Origin: Acidiphilium multivorum AIU301
GTDB taxonomy: Bacteria; Pseudomonadota; Alphaproteobacteria; Acetobacterales; Acetobacteraceae
Length of the DNA stretch: 64,000 bases
Direction of reading: 5' to 3'
Assembly: GCF_000202835.1 (NCBI RefSeq)
Contig: NC_015178.1
Location: forward strand, 186,001-250,000
A model generated the notes under the pieces. The model ran no database searches. It was given only the letters and a program-made list of their open reading frames with translations, and was not told where the DNA came from. Each line of letters opens with the position of its first letter. The stretch's first letter is position 1. Of this stretch, positions 55,084 through 63,088 are shown one piece after another. Both the position numbers and the translations under genes were made by a program.

Positions 55084-56118
55084 ATGGAGCATTATGCAGG
55101 AATTGACGTGTCGTTGGAAAGCTCGGCGGTATGCGTGATCGACGCGACGGGTCGGGTGGTTTGCGAGGGCAAGGTGGCGACGGAACCAGAGACGCTGATC
55201 GACTGGCTGCGACAATCAGATGTTGCTTTCGCCCGGATTGGCCTTGAAGCGGGCCCGCTGTCGCAATGGCTATATGCGGGCCTGCGGGAGGCGGGTTTTC
55301 CTATTGAGCTGCTGGAGACGCGGCATGTGCGGGCGGCGTTCAGGACGATGCCGGTGAAGACGGATCGCAAGGACGCCCGGGGCATTGCGCAGCTGATGCG
55401 CCTTGGCTGGTTCCGGCCGGTGCACTGCAAGTCGATGGCGGCCCAGGAGTTGCGGGCGATCTTGACGGCACGCAAGCTGGTCCAGGGCAAGCTGCATGAC
55501 GTGGAGATGAGCCTGCGCGGCATTCTCCGCGGCTTCGGGCTGAAGGTCGGTCCGACGACACGGCGGACATTTGCCGACCGTGTCCGTGAGCTGGTGGCCG
55601 GACATCCGACCTTGCAAATGATCGCCGAAGCACTGCTGTCGGCCAGCGATGAACTGGGTCGTCAGCTTGGCCAGTTTGAGGCGCAGGTTCGGAGCCTGGC
55701 ACGGCGGAACCCGAAAGCTCGGCTGCTGATGTCCACACCCGGCGTCGGCGCGGTCGTGGCGTTGACCTACGTGGCGGCAATCGACGATCCGGCTCGGTTC
55801 CGATCGTCACGAACGGTCGGGGCGCATTTCGGCCTGACGCCGCGGAAGTACCAGTCGGGCGAGACGGATGTGACGGGACGGATCTCGAAGATCGGTGACG
55901 TCGGTGTCCGCACCGCGCTCTACGAAGCGGCGAACGTCATTCTCACTCGGCCAGTGAAAGGATCGACGCTGAAGAGTTGGGCGATGCGCGTGGCCGCTCG
56001 CGCGGGGATGCGCAAGGCCAAGGTGGCCCTGGCCCGCAAGCTCGCCGTTGTGCTGCATCGGATGCTAGCCGGCGGCACTGCGTTCGACGCCACGATGGCG
56101 GCAGCGCCGCGGGCATAA
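55084..56118 (+). CDS. IS110-family transposase (DEDD recombinase)
   Basis: This 344-residue protein has the RuvC-like N-terminal domain (MEHYAGIDVSLESSAVCVID, GLEAGPLSQWLYAGLREAGF, KTDRKDARGIAQLMRLG) and the C-terminal Transposase_20 domain (LMSTPGVGAVVALTYVAAID, ARFRSSRTVGAHFGLTP) with the Ser-containing motif. It is intact. IS110 recombinases work with an element-encoded bridge (seek) RNA. Confidence 0.93.
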   Translation: MEHYAGIDVSLESSAVCVIDATGRVVCEGKVATEPETLIDWLRQSDVAFARIGLEAGPLSQWLYAGLREAGFPIELLETRHVRAAFRTMPVKTDRKDARGIAQLMRLGWFRPVHCKSMAAQELRAILTARKLVQGKLHDVEMSLRGILRGFGLKVGPTTRRTFADRVRELVAGHPTLQMIAEALLSASDELGRQLGQFEAQVRSLARRNPKARLLMSTPGVGAVVALTYVAAIDDPARFRSSRTVGAHFGLTPRKYQSGETDVTGRISKIGDVGVRTALYEAANVILTRPVKGSTLKSWAMRVAARAGMRKAKVALARKLAVVLHRMLAGGTAFDATMAAAPRA

Positions 56119-56379
56119 GCATGAGCACAAAATAGAAGCAGGAGGAGATATCAAGTTCGGGCGAGGCTGACACCTCTCGTCCGGAGCAGGTCCCGTCGCC
56201 GGGACGATGGATCAGGCCAGGCCGCTATGAGCGCGGCAGCATCATTCGGTGACTGCGCATCTTGAGATTGGCCGACCGGTCCTCATCAGACCCCATGAAG
56301 CAGCGGACCAGCGCCGACTGCGGACAGAAGCAAGACACCGGCGATGGTACAGCTCTCAACGAGGGACTTGACACCCATA
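56119..56379 (+). ncRNA. Predicted bridge/seek RNA region of IS110
   Basis: The non-coding segment between the transposase stop and the right end is about 260 bases, longer than the left non-coding end (about 110). In IS1111-type elements the guide RNA is encoded on this side. Assignment rests on family knowledge and position; the loops were not resolved by eye. Confidence 0.35.
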
Positions 56380-56741
56380 GGCCCGTTACAGAAGGCGCTC
56401 ATACTCGAAGCTGTACGCGCCTCTGGCGATGCCCAGATCGAGCCGGCCGCCGCTGGCAATATCGAGCATAGCGGCTTCACCGGCCAGTTTGATTGGGTGC
56501 CAGAACGGCGCGATAACCGTGCCTGTCCCCAGCCTGATGCGTTCGGTGCGGGCGGCAAGATAGGCAAGATTCACGAACGGATTCGGAGCGATCGTGAATT
56601 CCATAGCATGGTGCTCACCGATCCACGCCGTCTCCATGCCTCCCTGCTCAGCAATGCGTACGAGTTCTTCCAGTTCCCGGAACAGACCAGCATGGGTCTG
56701 ATTCCGATCAAAGCGCTCCATGTGAACGAAGAGAGAGAACT

Positions 56742-57680
56742 TCATGCGATTGCTTCCTCATCTATTGTGTGGACAACACCTTCGCTCGCTGTGCCTACGT
56801 AAACACCGAAACCATCGGTTCTCTCGCGCACGTAGCGTGCGAGCATGCTACGAGACGCGGGGTCGGCCACGCGTTCGAACGGGATCGCCGTCAGCGGGTG
56901 GGGTTCAACGTTGGCGCCAGCGATCCCGCCGCTCGCGGTGCCTCGGTAGACGATTCTCATCGCTGCCATGTCCGGATTTTCGAAGACGGCAAAAAGGAAA
57001 TCCAACTGCGCCCTGAGACCGAACGTCTCGAGGAAGCCGTAAAGCGAAGTGGGGCTCGAGCGTGGGCCGAGGGTGGCGCCGCCGGGTAGAGCGAGGCAAC
57101 CGTCCAGGCTTCGCAGCAGGAGCACGCGATCGTCGCGCTCCAAGATGGCCTCGACCCGGATTTCGCGGCCCAGCGCGGAAACTGCGCTTTGCGAGAGGGC
57201 GAAATCGACATAGGTTCCCCGGCAATAGCCGAGCGGCTCCTCGGGGGCATGACCATAATCGAGCACCCGGCCAAGTAGGATCACATGGTCCCCCGCATCG
57301 ATCGCGCGTTCCCGCGCGCACGAGAACCAGGCAGCGCCTCCCTCGATCACCGGCAGGCCGGCGGCACCGGAGCGCCACGCGACCCGTGCGAATTTGTCAG
57401 CGTCCTTTGATGCGAACAGAGCGGAGATCGGCTTCTGGGTGTTTTTCAGGATAGTGACCGCAAAACCCTCCGCCGCCTCGAATACGCCGCGGCTCGCGGC
57501 GGCCTTGGCTATGCAGACCAGCACCATCGGCGGCTCGAGCGACACCGACGTGAACGAGTTGGCCGTGAAGCCCCTGGGTGTGCCATCCGGTTCGCGAGTA
57601 GTAACCACGGTGACGCCGGTGGGAAACGCGCCGAGGGCTCTGCGGAAATCGCGGGAATCGAACATCGTCGCCCCCATCAT
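56742..57680 (-). CDS. Flavin reductase fused to a Nudix-like domain
   Basis: The first ~165 residues are an FMN-binding flavin reductase (FRRALGAFPTGVTVVTTREP, TANSFTSVSLEPPMVLVCIA, GDHVILLGRVLDYGH) that would supply FMNH2 to the monooxygenase encoded next. The C-terminal ~130 residues (VLLLRSLDGCLALPGGATLG, LDFLFAVFENPDMAAMRIVY) resemble a Nudix fold, but the canonical catalytic box is not complete. It overlaps neighbours by four bases on both sides. The fusion may bind the nucleotide or flavin product. Confidence 0.85.
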   Translation of the reverse strand: MMGATMFDSRDFRRALGAFPTGVTVVTTREPDGTPRGFTANSFTSVSLEPPMVLVCIAKAAASRGVFEAAEGFAVTILKNTQKPISALFASKDADKFARVAWRSGAAGLPVIEGGAAWFSCARERAIDAGDHVILLGRVLDYGHAPEEPLGYCRGTYVDFALSQSAVSALGREIRVEAILERDDRVLLLRSLDGCLALPGGATLGPRSSPTSLYGFLETFGLRAQLDFLFAVFENPDMAAMRIVYRGTASGGIAGANVEPHPLTAIPFERVADPASRSMLARYVRERTDGFGVYVGTASEGVVHTIDEEAIA

Positions 57681-58501
57681 CCTGCCACAAGGGGAAGCGT
57701 GGCATCTTCCTCCAGAAAATCACGCAGCGCGGCGTTGACTGTCACGGGCGAAGCGAGACTCATCATGTGACGTTCTCCACTCAGGATAAGAGCGCGGGCA
57801 TCGGGTGCCTCAGCTGCCATTTGCCTTGCCATTGCGGGGGAGGAGTTCCCGTCGAGTTCACCGGTTAGGAACAACGCTGGCAGGCGCAAGCGGCCGAGCC
57901 GGCCGGTATGCGCCGCATCAGCGGTCGCAAACAGGCGATAGGCACGGCGGTAGCCTTCCGGACGAAGACAGCCCAGCGCGGCGCGGACCCAGACCGCCGC
58001 AGGCATACATTGCGGCGAGATGCGGGCGCCAAACCAGCGATCCATCGCAGATTGCTGCCAGTCTGCCGGGTGATCGTCGTCCAACAACCGCACACGGCGC
58101 TCGACCGCCGCGCGCTGCTCGGGTGAGCGGCGGTAGACCGCGTTCATCGCAACCACGGCGCCAATTCGGTCTGGATGACGCAACGCCAAGTCAAGGGCGA
58201 TAAGAGCACCCATGGAATGACCCACGACCTTCACGCGGCCGACGCCGAGCCCGTCGAGCAGGTCAATCGCCTGTGCCGCATACTCAGCGAGGGTTGCAGG
58301 GTCCGACGGCAGCGGGCTGCCGCCATGCCCTAGAGTGTCGTAGGCAATGACGTCCCATTCCGGCGAGAAGGCATTGATTTGCGGCGCCCAGAATCCGCAA
58401 TTCATCCCGACACCGTGGATCAGCAACAGCACTTCTCCGGCACCGGCGCGGATGTAGTGAGTGCCCTTGTGCCAACCGGCGGACAGGCCCTGTTCAGCCA
58501 T
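57677..58501 (-). CDS. Alpha/beta hydrolase
   Basis: From ATG 58501 the ~274-residue protein has EVLLLIHGVGMNCGFWAPQI (oxyanion region), the nucleophile elbow VVGHSMGALIALDLALRHPD (Ser), the acid in FLTGELDGNSSP and a His in SGERHMMSLASP. It probably hydrolyses an amide, ester or enol-lactone intermediate after ring cleavage. Its start overlaps the preceding gene by 8 bases. Confidence 0.88.
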   Translation of the reverse strand: MAEQGLSAGWHKGTHYIRAGAGEVLLLIHGVGMNCGFWAPQINAFSPEWDVIAYDTLGHGGSPLPSDPATLAEYAAQAIDLLDGLGVGRVKVVGHSMGALIALDLALRHPDRIGAVVAMNAVYRRSPEQRAAVERRVRLLDDDHPADWQQSAMDRWFGARISPQCMPAAVWVRAALGCLRPEGYRRAYRLFATADAAHTGRLGRLRLPALFLTGELDGNSSPAMARQMAAEAPDARALILSGERHMMSLASPVTVNAALRDFLEEDATLPLVAG

Positions 58502-59081
58502 GAAGATCGCCCATTTCTTGTAGATCCTTATACCGATCACCGATGCGATGATGCGGTCGACCACCGATGGAGGCGCCAAGGGCGACGACGATCTCGTCCG
58601 GCCCCGGGGCATCGTCGATCGAGAACTGGACGGTTTCGTAATGCGAACGCATCCCTTCGTCGTGCTTGTGCATCAAGGGGATCTGGATTGAGGCACCCGG
58701 CGCTCCGCGTGTATTCGTAAATGCCAGATAGGATTTGGCCCCAACGGCGCGGCGATAATGGTTTCCGAAGCGTAGGGTATGGATTAGGGCAGAGCCGTGC
58801 TCGATCTCTCCATTCGATCCCGTGACCGCCGACTTTCCGTATCCTTCTACAGCTCCCCCACCTCCCGCCAACTTCAGAATTTCTTCGGTCAGCAGATGTC
58901 CGAGTTCCGGGGCTACTTCCCTTATCTCCGAAGCCAGATCTTCCACAAATCCGGAACCTGCCCAGGGGTTACGCAGGACCGCCGCGACAGCCATCAGTCG
59001 CGACATCTTAGGCACCGCTCTGCCGCCTTCAGTCCAAAGCACTTCCGTGTGGGTAACGAGTTTTCTCAACTCCAATGGCAT
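58494..59081 (-). CDS. Amino acid synthesis family protein
   Basis: The ~195-residue protein (from ATG 59081) matches the amino acid synthesis (DUF1185) family: LRKLVTHTEVLWTEGGRAVP, AVLRNPWAGSGFVEDLASEI, YGKSAVTGSNGEIEHGSALI and DEIVVALGASIGGRPHHRIG. Family members often sit in N-heterocycle catabolic operons with LLM monooxygenases and may act as amidohydrolases or isomerases; the reaction is not settled. It is the first gene of the operon. Confidence 0.85.
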   Translation of the reverse strand: MPLELRKLVTHTEVLWTEGGRAVPKMSRLMAVAAVLRNPWAGSGFVEDLASEIREVAPELGHLLTEEILKLAGGGGAVEGYGKSAVTGSNGEIEHGSALIHTLRFGNHYRRAVGAKSYLAFTNTRGAPGASIQIPLMHKHDEGMRSHYETVQFSIDDAPGPDEIVVALGASIGGRPHHRIGDRYKDLQEMGDLHG

Positions 59082-59107
59082 CGATCGTCTCTCCCGCCGC
59101 AACAATA

Positions 59108-59123
59108 TTATGGTATACCATAA
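59108..59123. promoter_or_regulatory. Palindromic operator between the operon and its GntR regulator
   Basis: TTATGGTATACCATAA is a perfect 16-bp palindrome containing TGGT..ACCA, the pattern of FadR-type GntR operators. It lies 27 bp upstream of the operon's first gene, and a further half site TGGTAT follows at 59126-59131. Confidence 0.72.
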
Positions 59124-59206
59124 GATGGTATGAAAATTGAGTCAAGCAGTCTATCAGCGACAGTCAAGCACCGTTGCGGTTGGCTAAGGTGGATCGTGAG
59201 GATGAG

Positions 59207-59938
59207 ATGGGAACGGACGAAGGCAGCATGCCGGAATTAGGCGATGATACAATGCTCGTGAATCGCGCCACAAAGACTCTGCGGCAGCTTACGCTTGAAA
59301 AGGTCAGAAGCGCGATTCTCACTCTTCAGTTCCGACCTGGCGAACGCCTGGTAGAGCGAAAGCTCTGTGAACGTCTGGGCGTCAGTCGCAGCGTGGTTCG
59401 CGAAGTCCTACGAAACCTCGAATCCGAAGGATTGGTGGAGGTCATTCCCGGGCACGGTCCCGCGGTAGCGAGTCCAGATACGGCGAAAGTGCGGCAGATA
59501 TATGAGCTACGTTCGATGCTCGAATCACTTGCAGCCCGCCATTGTGCCGAACATGCGACAGCAGAAGACGTCGAAGCCTTAGCTCGCGGGCTAGATCGCA
59601 TTCGTGACGGCTATGCCGCTCATAATCCGGCCGCTGTTCTTCAAGCTACAACAGAATTCTACGAGATCATGTTCCATGCAGCTGGTCGATCGGTTGCATG
59701 GGATGTCGTTTCGGCTCTGAACGGACGCATCACCCACCTCCGAGCCACTACAATCGCCACGAAAGGCCGAAGCAAGTCTGGCGTTGCTGAAGTTGAGCGC
59801 ATTTATTCGGCAATTGTCAGGCACGATGCCGACGAAGCGGAAGCCGCATCAATAGAGCATATCAACTCCGCCCTGCGGATTGCGTTGGAGCAATTGCAAA
59901 TTTCGAAGCTTGTCGGTCATCAAGGCTCACAGTCATGA
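59207..59938 (+). CDS. GntR/FadR-family transcriptional regulator
   Basis: From ATG 59207 (GAGG upstream) the ~243-residue protein has the GntR winged helix (LTLEKVRSAILTLQFRPGER, LCERLGVSRSVVREVLRNLE) and a C-terminal all-helical FCD effector domain (VRQIYELRSMLESLAARHCA and HINSALRIALEQ). FCD regulators bind acidic metabolites through metal. It is divergent from the operon and probably represses it via the palindrome at 59108-59123. Confidence 0.92.
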   Translation: MGTDEGSMPELGDDTMLVNRATKTLRQLTLEKVRSAILTLQFRPGERLVERKLCERLGVSRSVVREVLRNLESEGLVEVIPGHGPAVASPDTAKVRQIYELRSMLESLAARHCAEHATAEDVEALARGLDRIRDGYAAHNPAAVLQATTEFYEIMFHAAGRSVAWDVVSALNGRITHLRATTIATKGRSKSGVAEVERIYSAIVRHDADEAEAASIEHINSALRIALEQLQISKLVGHQGSQS

Positions 59939-60055
59939 TGTAGGCATGGCTGCTAAATGCTGATTTTTGATCTCGTGTAAGTCCGATGGTTCTGGCGCAA
60001 ACTTTCGACGTTCTGAGCGCGCGTGATATTTTGGCGTTGTCAGAGAGTTAGCTAG

Positions 60056-61608
60056 TCGCCTGTGAAAAATCGAATTTTGCTGATCTTGCCGCGATGATTT
60101 AGCGGCGGGCGATATTGGGATTTGCAAGGTCTTGGAGACCTGAGTGGAAAAGCCTTGCAAAGCCGTTGGAGCGTTGCGCGGTGGTCGCGATCGTGATTCT
60201 CTCCCTTTGATGCCGAACATCATGTGTTTGGCGTGGAGGAAAGAATGCCGCCGAAGCTGAATGCCTCGCAGGATGATCTCGAACTGTTCCGCTCGCGGCT
60301 GGAGAACATCATCGACCAGCGGCATCCCCTGACGCGGCTGGCCCGGCTGATCGACTGGCGGGTCTTCGAGGAACGCTTTGGCGCACTCTACGCCGAGGCG
60401 GCGGGACGTCCGGCGCTGCCGACCCGCCTGATGGTGGCGCTGCATCTTCTCAAGCACATGGATAGGCTGTCCGACGAAGCGATTTGCGCGCGCTATCTCG
60501 ACAGTCCGTATGTCCAGGCATTCTGCGGCGAGACGCATTTCCAGCACACGCTGCCCCTTGACCGATCCTCGATGACGCGCTGGCGCAAGCGGATCGGGGC
60601 GGAGCGGATGGAGGCCCTGCTCGCCGAGACGCTGGCGGCGGCCGAGCGGGGTGGGGCCGTTGCGGAGAAGCACTACGAGCGGGTCACCATCGATACCACG
60701 GTCCAGCCAAAGGCCGTGACGCATCCGACCGACAGCAAGCTCCTGCACAGAGGCATCGAGACACTGGCGCGGATGGCACGCCGGCACGGCATCACGCTAC
60801 GCCAGTCGTATCGCCGGGTCGCGCGCTACGCCAGGCAGGAGGCGGCGCGCCTGCACCATGGTGGCAAACGCCACGAGGCCGAGGCTCGCGTGCGCAAGCT
60901 GCGAACCTGGCTGGGCCGGCTGGCTCGTGACATCACCCGCAAGATCGCAGGCAACGCTGAAGCGAAGGCCGCGTTCGCCGAAACGCTGGGCGTGATCAAT
61001 CGCCTGCTTCGCCAGAAGCGCTCCGACCGCGGTGCCGACAAGCTCTATTCCCTGCACGCACCTGAGGTGGAGTGCATCGGCAAGGGCAAGGCCAGGACGC
61101 GCTTCGAATTCGGCGTGAAGGTCTCCATCGCCACCACCAACGCCGCTGCACCCGGCGGTCAGTTCGTTCTCGGCATGCAGAGCCAGCCGGGAAATCCCTA
61201 TGACGGCCACACCCTGGCCGGCCAGATCGAGCAGGTCGAGCGGATCACCGGCGTTGCCGTCGCCCGCGCCTATCGCGGCCACGGCGTCGAAGCCGAGGGC
61301 AGAAGGATCTTCATCTCCCGCCAGAAACGCGGCATCACCCCCACCATCCGCCGCGAGTTGCGCCGACGCACAGCCATCGAACCCGTCATCGGCCACATGA
61401 AGACCAATGGCCATCTGGGGCGAAACTTCCTGCTCGGCGTCGACGGTGATGCCATCAACGCCGTCCTCGCCGGCGCCGGCCACAACCTCCGCCTCCTGCG
61501 CAGATGGCTGATCAGGCTTCTTTGCGCCCTCGTCGCATGGCTCTCTGCACCAAACCGCTCACCAAGCCCCGGCTTCACGCACCGCCAGATCACATAGTTC
61601 ACAGGCGA
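60056..61608 (+). mobile_element. IS5-family insertion sequence, copy 2
   Basis: The ends are TCGCCTGTGAA and TTCACAGGCGA, flanked by CTAG at 60052-60055 and 61609-61612, a 4-bp target duplication typical of IS5. It is in the same orientation as copy 1 at 4935-6502. It is inserted about 20 bp in front of the IS6 gene. Confidence 0.9.
60245..61597 (+). CDS. IS5-family transposase (copy 2, missing a catalytic residue)
   Basis: Nearly the same as copy 1, with GGAGGAAAG before the ATG at 60245. A 15-bp in-frame deletion removes five residues: copy 1 has ARAYVDRGYRGHG, copy 2 has ARAYRGHG. The lost Asp corresponds to the second DDE residue, so the enzyme should be inactive although the frame is open. 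The first Asp (TIDTTVQPKAV) and Glu (AIEPVIGHMKTN) remain. Confidence 0.88.
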   Translation: MPPKLNASQDDLELFRSRLENIIDQRHPLTRLARLIDWRVFEERFGALYAEAAGRPALPTRLMVALHLLKHMDRLSDEAICARYLDSPYVQAFCGETHFQHTLPLDRSSMTRWRKRIGAERMEALLAETLAAAERGGAVAEKHYERVTIDTTVQPKAVTHPTDSKLLHRGIETLARMARRHGITLRQSYRRVARYARQEAARLHHGGKRHEAEARVRKLRTWLGRLARDITRKIAGNAEAKAAFAETLGVINRLLRQKRSDRGADKLYSLHAPEVECIGKGKARTRFEFGVKVSIATTNAAAPGGQFVLGMQSQPGNPYDGHTLAGQIEQVERITGVAVARAYRGHGVEAEGRRIFISRQKRGITPTIRRELRRRTAIEPVIGHMKTNGHLGRNFLLGVDGDAINAVLAGAGHNLRLLRRWLIRLLCALVAWLSAPNRSPSPGFTHRQIT

Positions 61609-61627
61609 CTAGCTAGAGGCCGGCGAC

Positions 61628-62311
61628 GTGATCGAGTTCAAGGGCGTGCACTATCCGAAGTCGGTGATCCTGTACGCGGGATTCTTCTACCTGCGCTACG
61701 CCGTCTCCTACCGCGACTTGGAGGAGATCCTTGGGGAGCGGGGGGTTACCGTCGACCACGCGACGCTGAACCGCTGGGTAGTGAAGTTCGCGCCGCTAAT
61801 CGCGGCCCAGGCGCAAGCGAGGAAGCGGCCGACCGCCACCTCCTGGCGGATGGATGAGACCTACATCAAGGTGAAGGGCAAGTGGACCTACCTCTACCGT
61901 GCCGTGGACCGGGATGGCCAAACTCTTGATTTCATGCTCTCGGAGCGCCGCAATCTGGCCGCTGCCCGGCGGTTCTTCAAACGGGCAATTGCCGCCAACG
62001 GCGTGCCCGACCGGGTTGTCATCGACAAAAGCGGTGCAAATCTTGCGGGCCTGCAGGCGGTGAATGTGATCCTGAAATTCACCGGCGATGGACGCACCAT
62101 CGAGGTCCGGCAGGTCAAATTCCTCAATAACATACTTGAACAGGACCATCGCTTCATCAAGCAGATCACCGGCCCGATGATGGGCTTCAAGGCGTTCCAC
62201 TCGGCCGCAGCGACCATCGCCGGGATTGAGGCCGCCCACGTGATCAGAAAAGGCCAGATCCCGGCCAACGGCACCAGCGCGTTTCAGACCTTCGCGGAGC
62301 TCGCGGCATAA
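61628..62311 (+). CDS. IS6-family transposase
   Basis: The 227-residue protein has FKGVHYPKSVILYAGFFYLR, ERGVTVDHATLNRWV, the first Asp in WRMDETYIKVKGKWTYLYRA, the second in PDRVVIDKSGANLAGLQAVN, and the Glu in NILEQDHRFIKQIT. It starts at a GTG; a few N-terminal residues and the left end may have been displaced by the IS5 insertion just upstream. Confidence 0.88.
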   Translation: MIEFKGVHYPKSVILYAGFFYLRYAVSYRDLEEILGERGVTVDHATLNRWVVKFAPLIAAQAQARKRPTATSWRMDETYIKVKGKWTYLYRAVDRDGQTLDFMLSERRNLAAARRFFKRAIAANGVPDRVVIDKSGANLAGLQAVNVILKFTGDGRTIEVRQVKFLNNILEQDHRFIKQITGPMMGFKAFHSAAATIAGIEAAHVIRKGQIPANGTSAFQTFAELAA

Positions 62312-62391
62312 TAGTGTCCCTAGCTCGGGCTACTCCGCCATCCGGAAAAGTTTGCGACGTAACCCTCTTCCGTCCTGTGGGCGTGCTGCGA

Positions 62392-62537
62392 TCGAGTTGT
62401 ACAACACCGGCAGGCCGCACAGTTCGCTCGGATATCGCCCGCCGCCCCCAGAAACCGCGACGCCGCCACGGCCGCCCTCCGGTTCCGCTTCGCTCCACCG
62501 AAGGCCGGCCATGGCGGCGGAGACAAGAATGCACTAA
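62392..62537 (+). pseudogene. IS3-family transposase OrfB, C-terminal fragment
   Basis: The frame reads [20 protein letters not shown] and ends SASLHRRPAMAAETRMH, the extreme C terminus of an IS3 OrfB. The nearby end sequence recurs at about 23461-23508 in inverted form. Confidence 0.8.
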
Positions 62538-62675
62538 CTTCCAACACGCACCACTCACTGGGGGCCGGTCAAGCCGTTTCGGAAGCGTTCCACCGGCAGG
62601 CAGTAAACCGGTCGTTTGATTGCCGGCACCCCAGCATTCAACCAACGCTCCGGTGCAATCAGCGTGGGCACGACA

Positions 62676-62809
62676 CCGATGATTGCGATCCCAGTTGCAG
62701 CCGTTATGCGCCCATGTGCAATGATTTCGGGCCAGACCCCAAAAACCTGTTGCAATCATTCCGGGCACAGCCGCCCGATGATTGCGATCCCAAGCACCGA
62801 TGATTGCAG
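62676..62809. repeat. Cluster of short direct repeats, IS21-like end remnant
   Basis: CCGATGATTGCGATCCCA occurs at 62676-62693 and 62775-62792, and a shorter copy CCGATGATTGCAG at 62797-62809. Repeats of this sort, with related GCAATCA sequences between them, occur at IS21-family termini. No istA or istB is attached. Confidence 0.5.
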
Positions 62810-62813
62810 TTCA

Positions 62814-63023
62814 CTACACAAACCGATCCGGCAGGCCGAACCCCTCCAGCCCCACCGCACGATACGGCACCGCGTGCAGAGCGGCGATCGCTTCGATCAT
62901 CCCGGTCTGGATCGCACCGCGACCAGTGCCGCCAGCCCCGGAATCCACCCCTCCAGATACGCGCCCAGTCGCACCGGATCGAGCCGATGCTGCTGCAGAC
63001 CCTCGCCTAACCCCTCATCCATC
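62814..63023 (-). pseudogene. APH-family phosphotransferase with internal deletion
   Basis: From ATG 63023 the frame reads MDEGLGEGLQQHRLDPVRLG and AYLEGWIPGLAALVAV, the N terminus of aminoglycoside-phosphotransferase-like kinases linked to acyl-CoA dehydrogenases. After a frame change it continues MIEAIAALHAVPYRAVGLEG and FGLPDRFV, a segment normally ~85 residues further on. The lost part includes the nucleotide-binding loop. Confidence 0.55.
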
Positions 63024-63088
63024 CAGGTCCCTCCCGACCCGCACTGTCCGCGATCGCCGTGGACTGTCAAGCGCGGCCGAGGGCAGGA

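Larger units (their letters stand above)
54971..56389 (+). mobile_element. IS110-family insertion sequence (IS1111-like)
   Basis: The sequences GTAACGGGCC (54971-54980) and GGCCCGTTAC (56380-56389) are inverted at the two ends, as in the IS1111 subgroup with subterminal repeats. No target duplication is expected for this family. End positions are uncertain by a few bases. A 260-base non-coding segment follows the transposase. Confidence 0.75.
54243..56745 (-). pseudogene. Luciferase-like (LLM) flavin-dependent monooxygenase split by IS110
   Basis: The N-terminal part from ATG 56745 reads MKFSLFVHMERFDRNQTHAG, GMETAWIGEHHAMEFTIAPN and GGRLDLGIARGAYSFEYERL. Beyond the IS110 it resumes MPGLDAWNAGQRMRELIPAV, WVAARDPNSHEFAVSNGWNV and ends at 54243. 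Together it is a full LLM oxygenase of about 375 residues that would use FMNH2 from the adjacent flavin reductase. The insertion removes activity unless the element excises. Confidence 0.9.

Noticed and set aside
62676-62809. Repeated GATGATTGCGATCCC units considered as a CRISPR array
   Set aside because: There are only three copies with irregular spacing and a partial third unit, no cas genes, and the pattern fits IS21-type ends better.
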